Shown: piece by piece, positions 53,396 to 64,000 of the stretch
How positions within the stretch are numbered: the stretch's first letter is position 1
Layout: each line of letters opens with the position of its first letter
Source of the DNA: Bretschneidera sinensis
Taxonomy: Eukaryota; Streptophyta; Magnoliopsida; Brassicales; Akaniaceae
Length of the DNA stretch: 64,000 nt
Reading direction: 5' to 3'
NCBI GenBank assembly: GCA_023935145.1
Contig: CM043700.1
Coordinates: forward strand, 268,001-332,000
Made by a program: the position numbers and the translations under genes
Notes under the pieces: generated by a model
Databases searched by the model: none
What the model saw: only the letters and a program-made list of their open reading frames with translations
Told to the model about the DNA's origin: nothing

Positions 53396-55299
53396 TGTAG
53401 ACACCCACTTGCGTTCAAATTTTCGAATGGGTCACGTCTAGAGCTCGATGATGAGAATTCGATCATAAAATGCTTGGATTTGGAGAAAATAAGAACCAAA
53501 ACATCGCTTTTTAAAATTAACCAATTAAGAACCCAATCTTAAGCCCAAAAGACCTACCCCCCCCCCCCCCCCCCCTAAATTACCCAAAAAATCGAACTAG
53601 GAATTAGTCCAAACCCACTGGGCTGATCAACCCAGGCCCTAATCGATCCAGATTCTCTAGATTTAGTTTTTATTGCAAAATCTTCCAGATTTATTTTTGC
53701 AATCTTTCCTTTGACCATTTGTAACCATCGAGCGATCACAAAATATCTCCACCGTCGATCATGATTGCCATTTTATTCCGATTTTGTTATCAAAATATTC
53801 TAAGAATATGCTGATAATATACCGTTTCCGTAAATCTTCCCTCCATCGTTCATCTAAACTGCAGATGATCTGGTCATCCATTCTAATTTACCCTAGATCC
53901 ACTTTTACTTATCCCTCTCCACCACCATTTTTTGACACACTACAGACAAAACAAATACACCTCTCACCTTTAAGTTGAAACTCTAGGCAATTCCATTCTT
54001 CACTTCAACATAATTCTAGGTAATTTGGGTTAATTCTTTCTAATAGGTTAGGTGCAAAACTCTATTTCCATACTACAATCCACTAGCCAAAAATTGTTTC
54101 CATTGTAATTAGTTCTTCTTCAAGCATTAATATCAAGTTCTCAAAGTTCGTCGATTTCCAAAAGGAGCTAGTGGATATTTGAGAGTTGTTCCACAAACCC
54201 GCATGTGTTATCCAAGTCACTCCTAACAAGTTAGTAGTCGACTTCCTTACTTTTATTTTATTTTATTTTCGTACCTAGGAATTATCAAAACAATATGAAT
54301 GCCATGATGATGTAACTATGAATGATGCATCTTTTAATAACTTAAAATGCCATTTAGCCTAGGATCCATGCATATTAATATATAATAATTCAAATTCCAT
54401 GTACTTTAAGTTAAATTTTTTTTTTTCGTTTCTCTATAAAACAACGCATCTTTTAATAAATTTTATTTAGGTTAGAATGGTATGAAACCATGAATGATGT
54501 ATGTTCTGTCTTTTATGGGATTTTATGCAATTCTATTTAAGTTTCTGACTCTGATACATACAGACCGATCTGCCCCCCATAAGACTCGATCAGCTCATGA
54601 AAGAAACTAATCGGTCTCTCTCTGGATCCAATTGGTTGAGATTATGCCCAAGCAGAAGCTTTGTTCTGTTTTATCTTCTTTGATTCATGTGCTTTCTCTT
54701 ATTCAATTACTAATTTTTTTCTGTACTAATATGATCTTTGTGACTATATCTATTCTTCAATGCCTTAACATGTTATTCACATTTCATCTTTGAATTTATG
54801 TCTTCATTATACTTAATTTTTGCTTGAAAAGCAATCGAATGAATCAAGCTCATGTCCTTGGGAGGACAATGCTATCCAATAAACGAATGATGGGTTAGTA
54901 ATCTCCCAAGTATATACGTTTCTCTCTCAATTGTGACGAGGTGTTTAAATTAACACTTTTGGATGATATAAATTATACGTATATGTGTTAAGTGCTAGTG
55001 TGTGGTAGGGTAGAACATAAAGGGCCAGGCTTTGGCCTAGGTGAGAAAGGGAGCTCTAATTCCTCATTCTCTCATATCTGAATCTTCTTGGCTAGAATAT
55101 AATGCATTGGCCAATGACAAGGGATTTGGTCTCTTTCAAGGTAAAAAAATGACTCCTTACTCGTCATCCTTGCTCCATGCTTGGATGAGATAAAGTCTAA
55201 AGTGTGGAAAATGTGCGCCAACCTAAAAAAGTTCTCCTCGAGGGTGCTCCTTTACTAATTGACAAAATATGGTGTAGGGCACAATACCCACAACCCACA
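53396..55299 (+). mobile_element. 5' LTR of the gypsy element
   Basis: Begins TGTAGACACCC and ends CCCACA just before a PBS-like ATTGGTGACTCCATTTGGGA. Length 1904 bp with TG...CA ends. Without a 3' partner the boundaries are inferred. It contains a C19 run (53557-53575). Confidence 0.6.
53557..53575. repeat. C19 homopolymer tract
   Basis: Nineteen consecutive C in the gypsy 5' LTR; true length uncertain. Confidence 0.85.
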
Positions 55300-55300
55300 A

Positions 55301-55320
55301 TTGGTGACTCCATTTGGGAG
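55301..55320 (+). promoter_or_regulatory. primer-binding site of the gypsy element (probable)
   Basis: TTGGTGACTCCATTTGGGAG directly follows the putative LTR end. TGG at the start is what a tRNA 3' CCA end would pair with. The tRNA was not identified. Confidence 0.5.
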
Positions 55321-56480
55321 ATTCATCTTATAATTTTCTTGGACAAGTTTCTAAATTTTAAGTTAAGTTATTTTTATCACAGTCCACTTGCACTTACATT
55401 TACCTTTTCTCACAACGGAGTAAATTGGGGACCTGATATCAACTTAGGTATCTTGATGTGACTCTAATTTGCTTAAGTCAACCCTTGATGCGTGAGAAGT
55501 TCCTCTTGGTTCTTATCAAGGTAACAAAGGTTTGTCACTGCGTTTGTACTCTTGTGGTCAACTTATTAGGTCACCTGGGGAGTATAAAAGAATCCTTCTA
55601 CCCTTGAGCCAACCTAAGATATAAGGTGGAGCCAACCTATAGAGAAACCTTAGAACTTTCTTTCTAGGATAAGGACATTTTTTTATCCCTTTTTATGCCT
55701 GGTTATATGTGGTTGACTCACCTCGCATGTGAAGAGATAAAATGAACCAACTTGTTTGATAACATATTTGATTGTTGTTTGGTTGCTTTTATTTTATCAT
55801 TTTGATTAAATCAAAATAAAACTTAGAAAATTTAAACCTTAGGATTCAGATAAGGTTTAATCTAAAAGAAGGGATTTATCGTAGTTAAGTCATGTTAGTT
55901 TGACCTCAGTAAGAAGTCCATGAAGAGAAGACCAACAGTAATTGGGCCTTAACCCAAAAAATATATAATGTAAGTGAATGGACATGAAAAAAAAAAACCC
56001 AAGCATCAAGGGAAATGATCCATATCAAGGGGCAATATTTTTCATATCTATTCTAATTCATTTTAGGCTGTTTGGATTTAGTTCAAATTACTATTGGGCT
56101 ATGAACTTCTTGGGAAGCTTATTGATGTCAAACCCACAAGACTTAACTTTAAGAGAACCAACTTGTGGATTATAAAGTATCAAAACCTTGGGTAAACTTA
56201 AAAAGTTTAATTAGAATTTAATTTAATTAATATTCTTTTCATTATTGTGTTTCTATCCTTTGTTAGGTTAAGAGTACTTGTCCAAAAGTGGATCTCGGCA
56301 CATTTAGTGGGCCTCGTTTAACCCCAAAACTCATTAATAAGACCAAGGTAATACTATGGATAAGTAAGAGCATGAGCATCAAAACTTAAAATGTGTTTTC
56401 TATTTTTCATGTTTTTGCATTCAGAGTAAAAACATAGGTCCTAAGTTATACCATTCCTCTCTAGCTTGGTACCGAACTCC
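55321..56480 (+). other. gypsy leader region
   Basis: Non-coding stretch between the PBS and gag. Short frames only; nothing recognised. Confidence 0.5.
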
Positions 56481-56485
56481 CAACA

Positions 56486-58170
56486 ACATGATGAGGAAAA
56501 GAATCTTTGAATCAAGCTTAGAGAAAGGTTCAGTTTCTGAGGAAGGTTCAGTGTCTGTTGCTAGTTCCGTTTCAGAGGAAGAGTTAGAGTCAAGTCCTAG
56601 TCCAGTGGAAGAAATGGATAAGGAAAATAAAAAATGGTAGCCAAAATAACATAAGGGAGTTGAAATACTACATAAAGATCTTGGTGGCTGACTTAACCTA
56701 AAAGATCTCTATTGTGGAAGAAAGGGTGGCAAAGAAAGATTTTGCAAAGTCTAGTGGTGAAAAGGCTGACTATTTTGATGATGAATTTGATTACCTCTGC
56801 TTGAAGGAGAAGAAGTTGACCAGTTGTGAAGTTAAAAGCATTAGTGAAAAGTTCAAAAAGATTCAAAGTGTCTTAAGTAAGTCTCAAGGCATAGATGGGT
56901 ACCTCCTTAACATCGATAGACTTTGTGCACATCCCAAAATGAGCTTGCCTCTCAAGTTCAAGATGCTTGATATAGACCGGTTTGATGAGTCTGATGATCC
57001 TAAGACCCACTTGAGGCAGTATGTGGGGCTATTGAAATTTTTTAGCCTTGATTATGAGCAATCGATTGTATTCTTCCCTAACTCTTTCACTGGTGCCGCA
57101 CTAAAGTGGTATTACTCCTAGAAACCTAACACAATGAAAGAATGGGAAAACATAGCCCAAACTTTTGTGGCCTAATACACTTACAACACTCAGTTGGATA
57201 GTACTATTCGAGACCTCGAGACAATGAAGAAGACCTCAAATGAGACTTTCTCTGAATTCATCTATCATTGGAGGGGTAAAGCAGCTAAGATGACTTCAAA
57301 ACATGTGGAGAAAGATCAAATGGGGGTAGGAATGAGGAACTTGCAGACAGTGTATCACTAAAAGATGTTTGCCATGCCAATTGTAAATTTTGAACAGCTG
57401 ATTGATTTTGGCACAGAAGTTAAGGATTCCATTTTTGAAGGCAAACTCTAGAAAACAAGTGGGAAGTTTTCAAAGAAGAATGGTGCAAGCAAAAATTACA
57501 CCAAAGCAAATGATGTGAACTACGCCACAATACACAATGTCCAAGCCAGTGTATGGGCAAATGAACCCTCAAGTCCCTACCATAACAACCACAATAACCA
57601 AAATAACAACCTCAACACCAACACCAATCACTACAACAACAACCGAAGAGAAAGGAAGTGCCAAGGTCCTGACGAATTTATACCTTTAGGAATGAGTTTG
57701 TCTCAAGCCCTCAAGAAATTGATGAAGCTTTCACCTAACCATGCCCCCCCTTATTGGGACTTATCCAAATTTTGTGCCTTCTACCAACATGTGGGTCATG
57801 ACAATGATGTTTGCTAAAGTTTAAGGAATGAAATCCAAGACCTCATTGATGATGGCTTTGAACCCTTAGAAGTCACCCAAAATCCAATGCCAAACTACAA
57901 TAACATCCCTCCGCCCAATTTCCTAAACATGATTGGGGATTCTAGTAACACCTTTGATCACTCTATCCTTATCAGCCCAATCACCAAACATGTGCCCATA
58001 CATGATTTTCCTACCCATATACCTAAACACACCCCCATAATCTCCATGGAATTCCTCAGTAACCTCAAGTACAAGGGACCATGCAATGAGGTCTCTATCA
58101 ATAGAGTTAGGGAAGATAATGATAATGATGATGAAGAAAGGGTCGTGGCAATGGCAAGCAAGGCAATGTA
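56486..58170 (+). pseudogene. gypsy gag (broken)
   Basis: Reading frame pieces 56486-56638 (start MMRKRIFESSLEKGS), 56714-57121 (LKFKMLDIDRFDESDDPKTHL, FPNSFTGAALKWYYS, the retrotransposon gag core), 57515-57817 and 57887-58171. An Asn-rich segment (about 57580-57650) precedes KFCAFYQHVGHDNDVC, a CCHC-like zinc knuckle at 57767-57817. Stops at about 57119, 57172, 57358, 57449 and 57815 disrupt it. It would have formed the particle. Confidence 0.8.
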
Positions 58171-58521
58171 AAAGGTGACTATGAATGGTTTAGTGGTTGG
58201 CAAGGTTGACAAGGTAGTGGAAAGCTCTGTTGGTAAGATAGTTTCTAGCAAGACAATGCAGTGGCAAAGGCAGTGATTGAGGAAAGGAATCCAGTGGTAA
58301 AAAAAAAGAGTTTATGGGATAAGAGCAGCAACGAAGATAAGAAGAAAGTGAGTCATTCGACTCGTGGTGGTCGTCATTTCAAACCACCTCACTTCGAGGT
58401 AAACGATCCTGGAATAAATGAAGAAATTGCGGAGAGGGTGATTATAGAAATGGCCAAGGAAAGAAAAATAAAGGAAAAAAGAAAAAGGAAAAAGAATACT
58501 CGATATTACTTCAGTTGAAAA

Positions 58522-59756
58522 ATGACTCATGCCAATATCTCTATTTGGGGATTATTGATGTCATCAAAGAAGCACAAGCAAGCAGTGTTAGATCATTTAG
58601 GTGGGGTGAAAATCCCTAAAAACGCATCAACAGAAGAGATTTTGGATCTAATTGATGTCTCAAGGAAGGGAAACCAAGGCCTCACATTTGGTGACAATGA
58701 CCTAACTCTCATCGGAAGAAATCATACCAAAACTCTTTACTTAACAACAAAGAGTCGTGGCAAGAAGATACATATGGTATTAGTTGACAATAGCTCTATT
58801 TCGAATGTATGTCCCCTAAGAACTCCAGAGATTTTGGGATTTTAACAAGATGACTTTTCCCCAAGCAATCAAATTGTTCGAGTGATAACACCAAGATGCG
58901 TGTGGTTGGAATGGTGGCTTTAAGATATGCTTTGGGTTTGGGTGAAAAGTTCCTTGAATTTCATGCGATCAGTATAATGTTGTTGGGAAGGCCATGGATT
59001 CACAGTTTTGGTGTAGTTACTTCCATTTTGCACCAGAATATTAAGTACCGAGACGAAGAAAAGCTTGTGACCTTATATGGAGATGACATTGGAAACGCCC
59101 CAATTTTTGCTTTCCAAGAAGCTAAAGAAAATGATCTATTTGGTTTCACTTTTGAGGAAGTGGTAGTGATTGATGCGGTACCAACATATTTCGACCCCTA
59201 CATCGATCCAATGGTCTCCCACATTATAAAAGGTATGAACTACATCTCTTGGGAAATATTGGCTAAGGAATGAAAAGCTTTCTAGACTTCAAGCAGTAGT
59301 TTGGAAGACATGGCTTAGGTTACAAGCCAAGTGAGAGCACATAAGGGAAGATGGTTGAAGTAGGGTTTTAAGGAACCCTTCATGGTTGTTTTGTGAAGGA
59401 AGGTGGGGACTTCCCTTTTTGTGGATTTCCAAAAGCATGGGTCAATAGGAGGACTCAAAAGAGGTGTCCAAGATTTGAAATCTTTCTTTGATCATGAGTT
59501 TTCCAAGAGGGAAGAAGTGAAAAGGAAAGCGAAAACATAACAAGAAGAAGATTTGATTCAGGCTCTAGACGGAGAAGAAATTAATGTCTTGATTGCCGAA
59601 AAGGAATGTTTGCAAGTGAAGATCCAAGATCCTAGCATCTTTATTGTAACAACTAATAGTTGCACTAGTCGTTGCAAGATGGAGAGACCTTCTGGACCTT
59701 TGTTTATCAAGACTTTTGGGTTTGAAAAAGATGAGTCGATTAAATGTCACAATTGA
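58522..59756 (+). pseudogene. gypsy protease and pre-RT region (broken)
   Basis: IHMVLVDNSSISNVCPL (about 58770-58815) is a retropepsin-like site of the DNGSS type with Ser in place of Gly. Downstream, LLGRPWIHSFGVVTSILHQ (about 58978-59035) is the conserved second half of this protease. A pre-RT segment (59553-59756, EINVLIAEKECLQVKIQD) follows, then homology stops. Stop codons at about 58843, 58920 and 59271. Confidence 0.75.
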
Positions 59757-59760
59757 TTTT

Positions 59761-60356
59761 CATAGTTTGGATTTTGGATCAAATTGATCTCTAGAGATTA
59801 ATATGGTCAAATATATTCTTAGAGTTTGACCCTCTAGTCAAATTGGTTCTTTGAGTTCTAATTTGGTCAAATAAGTATCTAGAGTTTCAGTTTGATCCAA
59901 TTAAGTTCTTCCCACTAACTCCTCAACTCTTTTAATTTTTTCCACCTATGATTGCTACCTGAAATGAATTGCTTAGCCGCCTAACTAAAATGCAATGGAC
60001 ATTCTCCTGCTTAAAGCTACATGTGAGAATAGTGTGCATAACCATCAATTGTAAACTTTATAGATATAGTTCAAATTTTTTTCTTTCTAACTTTAAAACA
60101 ATTCCCAAATCTTACGCACAAAATTTTGCATAACCAAGTGACTAAGTAATTCAGCCTACGGTCATCTTTGTTGGCAGAAACTAATGTAGATAGTGAGATT
60201 TATTGATAAAACTTAATTGGATCTTATTGAAACAATGAAAACTTTTTTTAATCACATTAAAATTCTGATGATCAATTTGACCAAAATGTAAAACTCCATG
60301 AATTTATTTAACTAATTGAAATTCTAAGATCAATTTAACCAAAGGGTTAAACTATG
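59761..60356. mobile_element. foldback element with long inverted repeats (MULE-like candidate)
   Basis: Starts CATAGTTTGG and ends with the inverted match AAACTATG. About 130 bp at each end are imperfect inverted repeats built from units such as TGGTCAAATTGATCTCTAGAG. No coding capacity and no clear target duplication. It marks the truncation point of the gypsy element. Confidence 0.6.
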
Positions 60357-61030
60357 TTGACCAATAATATAACATTTAACCGGTATGAACCTATAGAGAA
60401 ATAAGTTACCTTGTTACCAATAAAATGGGGAAGCAACGCATTACATTCTTGTAGTTGTATCGTCGTGCGTGATATAATCCTTGGATTTCCAAACTCATAT
60501 ATAAATGGAATCTCAGGAGCTACATGATCCAAGAAGCGCACGATCCCAGAGATCATCTTTCAAAGTTATGTAACTACGGACCATAGAGACAGAAACTCAA
60601 CTGCACGTGCCATCGGGGTTGTTGATCTCAAAGAATCATGGTGAGAAGTAGCATGTTTTGAGTGAATATGGTAAAAATTCCTATTAACAATTAGTTCTTC
60701 ACGGCTGCTAGCCATACATACAAACAGATTATAGGCACCCAAATTTCGATTCCAGTTTACTTGAAAGGAGGACATTGGCATCTCTAAGTAAGATTTTAAG
60801 TTCTTGGGAAGCTATTTGCCATCTTATTTTTTTTCTTTTCTATAATCTTCTCTGTCTCCTACCGAAATAAACTTGAGTGTGGCTCTCGAGGTATTTGCTT
60901 CCTATACAAACCTCATTCCCACCAATAGCATCTCGCCACGCATAACAAACACCGACACCTTGTATTAGCCTAGGGGGGGCTGGTAATGGCACAAGAATCC
61001 CAGTAGCTTGCCTAATAGACACTCATGTGC
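60357..61030 (-). other. unidentified coding-like fragments upstream of Dof
   Basis: Three minus-strand frames follow each other (60840-61022, 60566-60781, 60347-60556). They have less biased composition than their surroundings, for example PPRLIQGVGVCYAWRDAIG, SSFQVNWNRNLGAYNLFV and FIYEFGNPRIISRTTIQL. I do not recognise the family. They could be exons of one decayed gene, or chance. Confidence 0.3.
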
Positions 61031-61203
61031 TTGGGTGATAACACACATTTCCCATTTTCCCTTATAACTCTTGTTTGACATTGCTAATTAACATTAATTC
61101 TATCCAATTCATGACTCTCACCAACTCCCTAAGAGAGAAAGAGAGGGAGAGCAGTACATTTTTTGTTAATGCAATTGAAAGGGCATAATTGGCAGTGATC
61201 GTA
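61031..61203 (+). promoter_or_regulatory. Dof upstream region with GA-rich tract
   Basis: AGAGAGAAAGAGAGGGAGAG (61131-61150) lies about 55-75 bp before the ATG. GA-rich 5' leader tracts are common in plant genes; no TATA box was certain. Confidence 0.4.
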
Positions 61204-62079
61204 ATGGAGAGAGTATGGAAGCCTAATGTTGAGATATCACCAAGTTGCCCTCGATGTGGTTCTTCTAATACCAAGTTTTGCTATTACAACAACTATAGCT
61301 TAACACAACCGCGATACTTCTGCAAGGGATGTAGAAGGTATTGGACTAAAGGAGGGTCTCTGAGGAATGTGCCTGTGGGTGGTGGTTGCAGGAAAAGCAG
61401 AAGAGGGAAGTCCTTACTAAGGCTATCAACAGATGGCGTTGGTGTCTCCTCCAAGACTACTTTGGCTTATGGGTCAATTGCAAACAAAGCTGTGAATTCC
61501 AGCTTGGTTGTTCAGTCCACTAGCTCATCAATGATGCCTGATGGTTCACATATTGATCTAGCTCTTGTTTTCGCAAACTTCGTGAACCAACAGAAGCCCG
61601 ATTCCAAGCCTGCAGGCAATATTGAAATGACAGAATTGCAGAGTGATCAGTTTGATGATCCTTGTTCAGAGTTTCAAATCATAAATGTAGATTCAAGTGT
61701 TGGAGTGGTACTACCAGCTGAAGAAAATATTAATGGTCTTGCAGCTGGATGCCTCACTCTCTCTGATTTGTCTACAGAAACTCCTCTAATGAGCAGTGAC
61801 AATCATGAACAGATGTACTATTCTGAATTCGATCCGATTCATAAACATCAAGATCATAGAGTTGAACGATGCTGCTACAGCATTAACGACACAAGTAATT
61901 ATGGGTACTTGCCACCACTGCCAGGAGAAGATGTAGTCTCTCAAGAGACGTTTTGGTCGAACTCTGATCAAATGATGGTGAATCATGCCAATTCCATGGA
62001 AGCAACACAAGAGCCAGTGGTGGGACCTAAAGCAGTACATGATCCGAATCTGTTGTTTGTTAATTGGAGTCCATTTTGA
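61204..62079 (+). CDS. Dof zinc-finger transcription factor (Dof3.5-like), complete single exon
   Basis: 291 aa, DNA-binding protein of the plant Dof family, which recognises AAAG cores. The finger is C15-x2-C18-x21-C40-x2-C43 ([38 protein letters not shown]), close to the N-terminus, followed by a basic [11 protein letters not shown]. The ATG at 61204 gives MERVWKPN, matching the start of the Arabidopsis Dof3.5/Dof1.2-type group as I recall it; an in-frame TTG upstream is not needed. Other group marks: [14 protein letters not shown] (about aa 115) and the C-terminal LLFVNWSPF. The C-terminal half is acidic. No intron, no break. Exact subgroup is inference. Confidence 0.93.
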   Translation: MERVWKPNVEISPSCPRCGSSNTKFCYYNNYSLTQPRYFCKGCRRYWTKGGSLRNVPVGGGCRKSRRGKSLLRLSTDGVGVSSKTTLAYGSIANKAVNSSLVVQSTSSSMMPDGSHIDLALVFANFVNQQKPDSKPAGNIEMTELQSDQFDDPCSEFQIINVDSSVGVVLPAEENINGLAAGCLTLSDLSTETPLMSSDNHEQMYYSEFDPIHKHQDHRVERCCYSINDTSNYGYLPPLPGEDVVSQETFWSNSDQMMVNHANSMEATQEPVVGPKAVHDPNLLFVNWSPF

Positions 62080-64000
62080 TCATTTGTCAAGTGATAGACA
62101 ATTTCTCCTGGACTTGAGAGAATATAATTTACTTTTTGTTGTTTTTATTCCTACCGAGAGAGTAATGTATAGATATTTCATAAAAAAAATTTTATCATGA
62201 AATAATGTAACAGTGTAAACATGTATATATGATTAGCCAAAATTATAATAATCGCACCTACAAGGCTATAACTAAGTTTTCCCCTGTATTTAACTGCAGA
62301 TTTTAGCATTTCATTCCTGGAATTCATTTCTCAAATTAAATCTATTGTTAAATAATTAAGAATTCATTTTGTTAAAGGCAAAGATAATTTTATTAAGAAT
62401 TCATTTCTGAAGGGTCTCGAAAATAGTTTTCCTTTTTCATCCCTTCAGCTTGGGATTACTTGTGAAAGCTTACTTAATTTAAATTTCTTCAAAATATGTT
62501 TTAGGTTAGGATATTGAAACCCTTTTCATTTTGCATATCTCCATAGATTTCAAATACTTATCTTGTTATTGAGGTTATGAGATTCTAAGTTACTATGTCC
62601 TCTCTCATGCATCTGGAATTGCATATAGAGATTTAATTATTAGCACCTCACTCAAAATGGAAACATTGATTTCAACTTGAACTCCATAAGTTGAGCAAAG
62701 GAGAAAGAGAGATGAAGAAAAGCTGGGCTGAGAGTTAAGAGCACCAAATCCATCAATTCAAACATTCCAGTTATGTCATTAAAAACAAACAGACCATCTC
62801 CATCGATCTACATAGTATCAAGGCATTAGGTCTTATGTTCGAGTCTGGAGGATCTTCTTTTGCTCGCACAGTTCCTATTTTGTTCTATGCACTTGGGTTC
62901 GGCTCTTTGAGCGTTGCATTCGAATGCATGTGCAAATTATTGGTGAGATTAAGTCAACTGTTGATCTCGGGGCCAAAATCATTTCTCTAGTGATTTAGGA
63001 ATTCAAATGTCACTGTAAATCTCCTTGATATTCTTTCCATATTTACTGTGTAAATGTACCATATATGAATGAATAAATGTGTGGTTGAAAACATATTTTC
63101 AATACTCTGCCATTCAATTCTCTTACAAATCATGTGAAAAAAGTTGGCTTGCATTTGGAGGAGATGAGTATTAAATATATAAAAAATTAAGTAAATTCAA
63201 CTTAAGCTTTTAAGATAACTGCTAACCTAACTATTTCTTTAACAAGTAATGCCAACGTGGTTGGGTTAAATATGTCATAGAGATGAACATATATGAAAGA
63301 CATTACAAAGATGGAAGGTTGACAAATAGGATGACATATACTTGATTTGTTCTGTTAAGGAAAAAAAATAGAACAGAAATAAAATAAGAAATAGGTAGGC
63401 TTATAATTAGAAGATGAGTATAATGGAGGAGAAGAGTGAATGCATGGCAGCTGAAGTCAGTATCAAGGACTTTGCATAAAAAAGGACACTGGATATGAAG
63501 ACCACAAATCAACCGCTAACACAAGTTGAAAGAGTATAGACAACACAAGTCCTAATTGATAATTGCTAGGGATTCCAACTTTAACAAGTATTTACAGCTA
63601 GTTGACCTTGGATATAACTGAGTGAAAAGTAAAAACTAGCGTCATTTGATGGTATGATTGGAGAAGATGGTTCAAATTTTATGAACTAAATTACGAATCA
63701 AGACCATATGCCAACTTTAAAACATCAAGAGCAGACATATTTCAATTCAAACTTGTCTAGTTATGTTATTTCTAAAAACGTTTTGGTGGGTGAAAAACAA
63801 AAGTTCCAATACTCTTCCAAGGTAGGTTTAGTAACTTGTAGACTTTGAAATTAGTGCATCGATCACATGACCCAAGAAATCATTTTTACAAACTCTCTCA
63901 AATAAATTTGGGGTTTGATCAAATCTGGTAGCATTTGAAAAATTATAGAAATAAACAAATAAAATAGTACTTAAAAATATGAGCCAGTCAAATGGTTAAA
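62080..64000. other. region downstream of Dof, nothing recognised
   Basis: Dof 3' UTR (to perhaps 62250), then AT-rich sequence without a supported gene, repeat or element. A tRNA-like scrap at about 62815-62848 is discussed under rejected items. Confidence 0.5.

Larger units (their letters stand above)
53396..59760 (+). mobile_element. Ty3/gypsy retrotransposon, 5' part only
   Basis: 5' LTR (53396-55299), primer-binding region (55301 onward), leader, gag (about 56500-58170) and protease region (58520-59270), then the sequence ends near 59760 before any RT motif. The upstream location of gag with a CCHC-like knuckle and the DNSS-type protease are gypsy features of the lineages with large pre-RT regions. 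Stops occur throughout. The 3' part appears deleted at the foldback element. Confidence 0.75.

Noticed and set aside
62815..62848. tRNA- or SINE-like scrap (AGTATCAAGGCATT..., TGTTCGAGTC)
   Set aside because: Box A is poor and only about 22 bp from box B; no cloverleaf and no A tail at a sensible distance.

Overview
This is nuclear DNA of a dicot plant, probably a repeat-rich woody species. Genes are intron-rich with GT-AG introns, plant-type Ty1/copia, Ty3/gypsy and L1-type elements fill the space between them, and two ribosomal-promoter signals (a telo-box and TGGGCT site II boxes) stand before RPL17. I cannot name the species. There is no CRISPR, operon or bacterial feature.

Layout. (1) 1-15548 holds two decayed, same-strand copies of one Sirevirus-like copia element. 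Both carry an extra ORF after pol and arrays of a 12-bp palindrome. Copy A (1-6783) has lost its 5' part beyond the window edge. Copy B (7031-15548) is 5'-truncated, split by a solo LTR of another family (7961-9268, TSD GTGAT), and has about 0.5 kb of its 3' end replaced by a 1.3-kb fragment of the neighbouring RPL17 gene. (2) 17879-21311, minus strand: intact seven-exon gene for 60S ribosomal protein L17 (uL22) with its promoter. (3) 23247 to about 34010, minus strand: a broken three-exon GT47 (exostosin-like) glycosyltransferase gene. Its first intron is about 8.3 kb long because a 6-kb LINE lies in it; a Stowaway MITE and a poly(A) insertion lie in or at intron 2. (4) 34428-51103, plus strand: a complete 28-exon VIRILIZER (VIRMA/KIAA1429) gene, the large scaffold of the m6A mRNA methyltransferase complex. 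My exon model keeps phase at every junction and sums to 6630 nt (2209 aa). Its introns hold a LINE tail, a SINE-like unit, foldback elements and tandem duplications. (5) 51104-53395: non-coding, repeat-rich. (6) 53396-59760: 5' part of a Ty3/gypsy element (LTR, PBS, broken gag and protease), cut off before reverse transcriptase and followed by a foldback element (59761-60356). (7) 61204-62079, plus strand: an intact single-exon Dof transcription factor of the Dof3.5 type. (8) 62080-64000: nothing recognisable.

The working host genes are RPL17, VIRILIZER and Dof; GT47 looks dead. GT47 and VIRILIZER are arranged head to head across about 0.4 kb. The most unusual features are the intron-containing RPL17 fragment inside the retrotransposon, with its strongly C-to-T biased decay, and the arrays of TCGA-centred palindromes in two unrelated LTR families. 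All gene names come from my recognition of protein families; no search was run.
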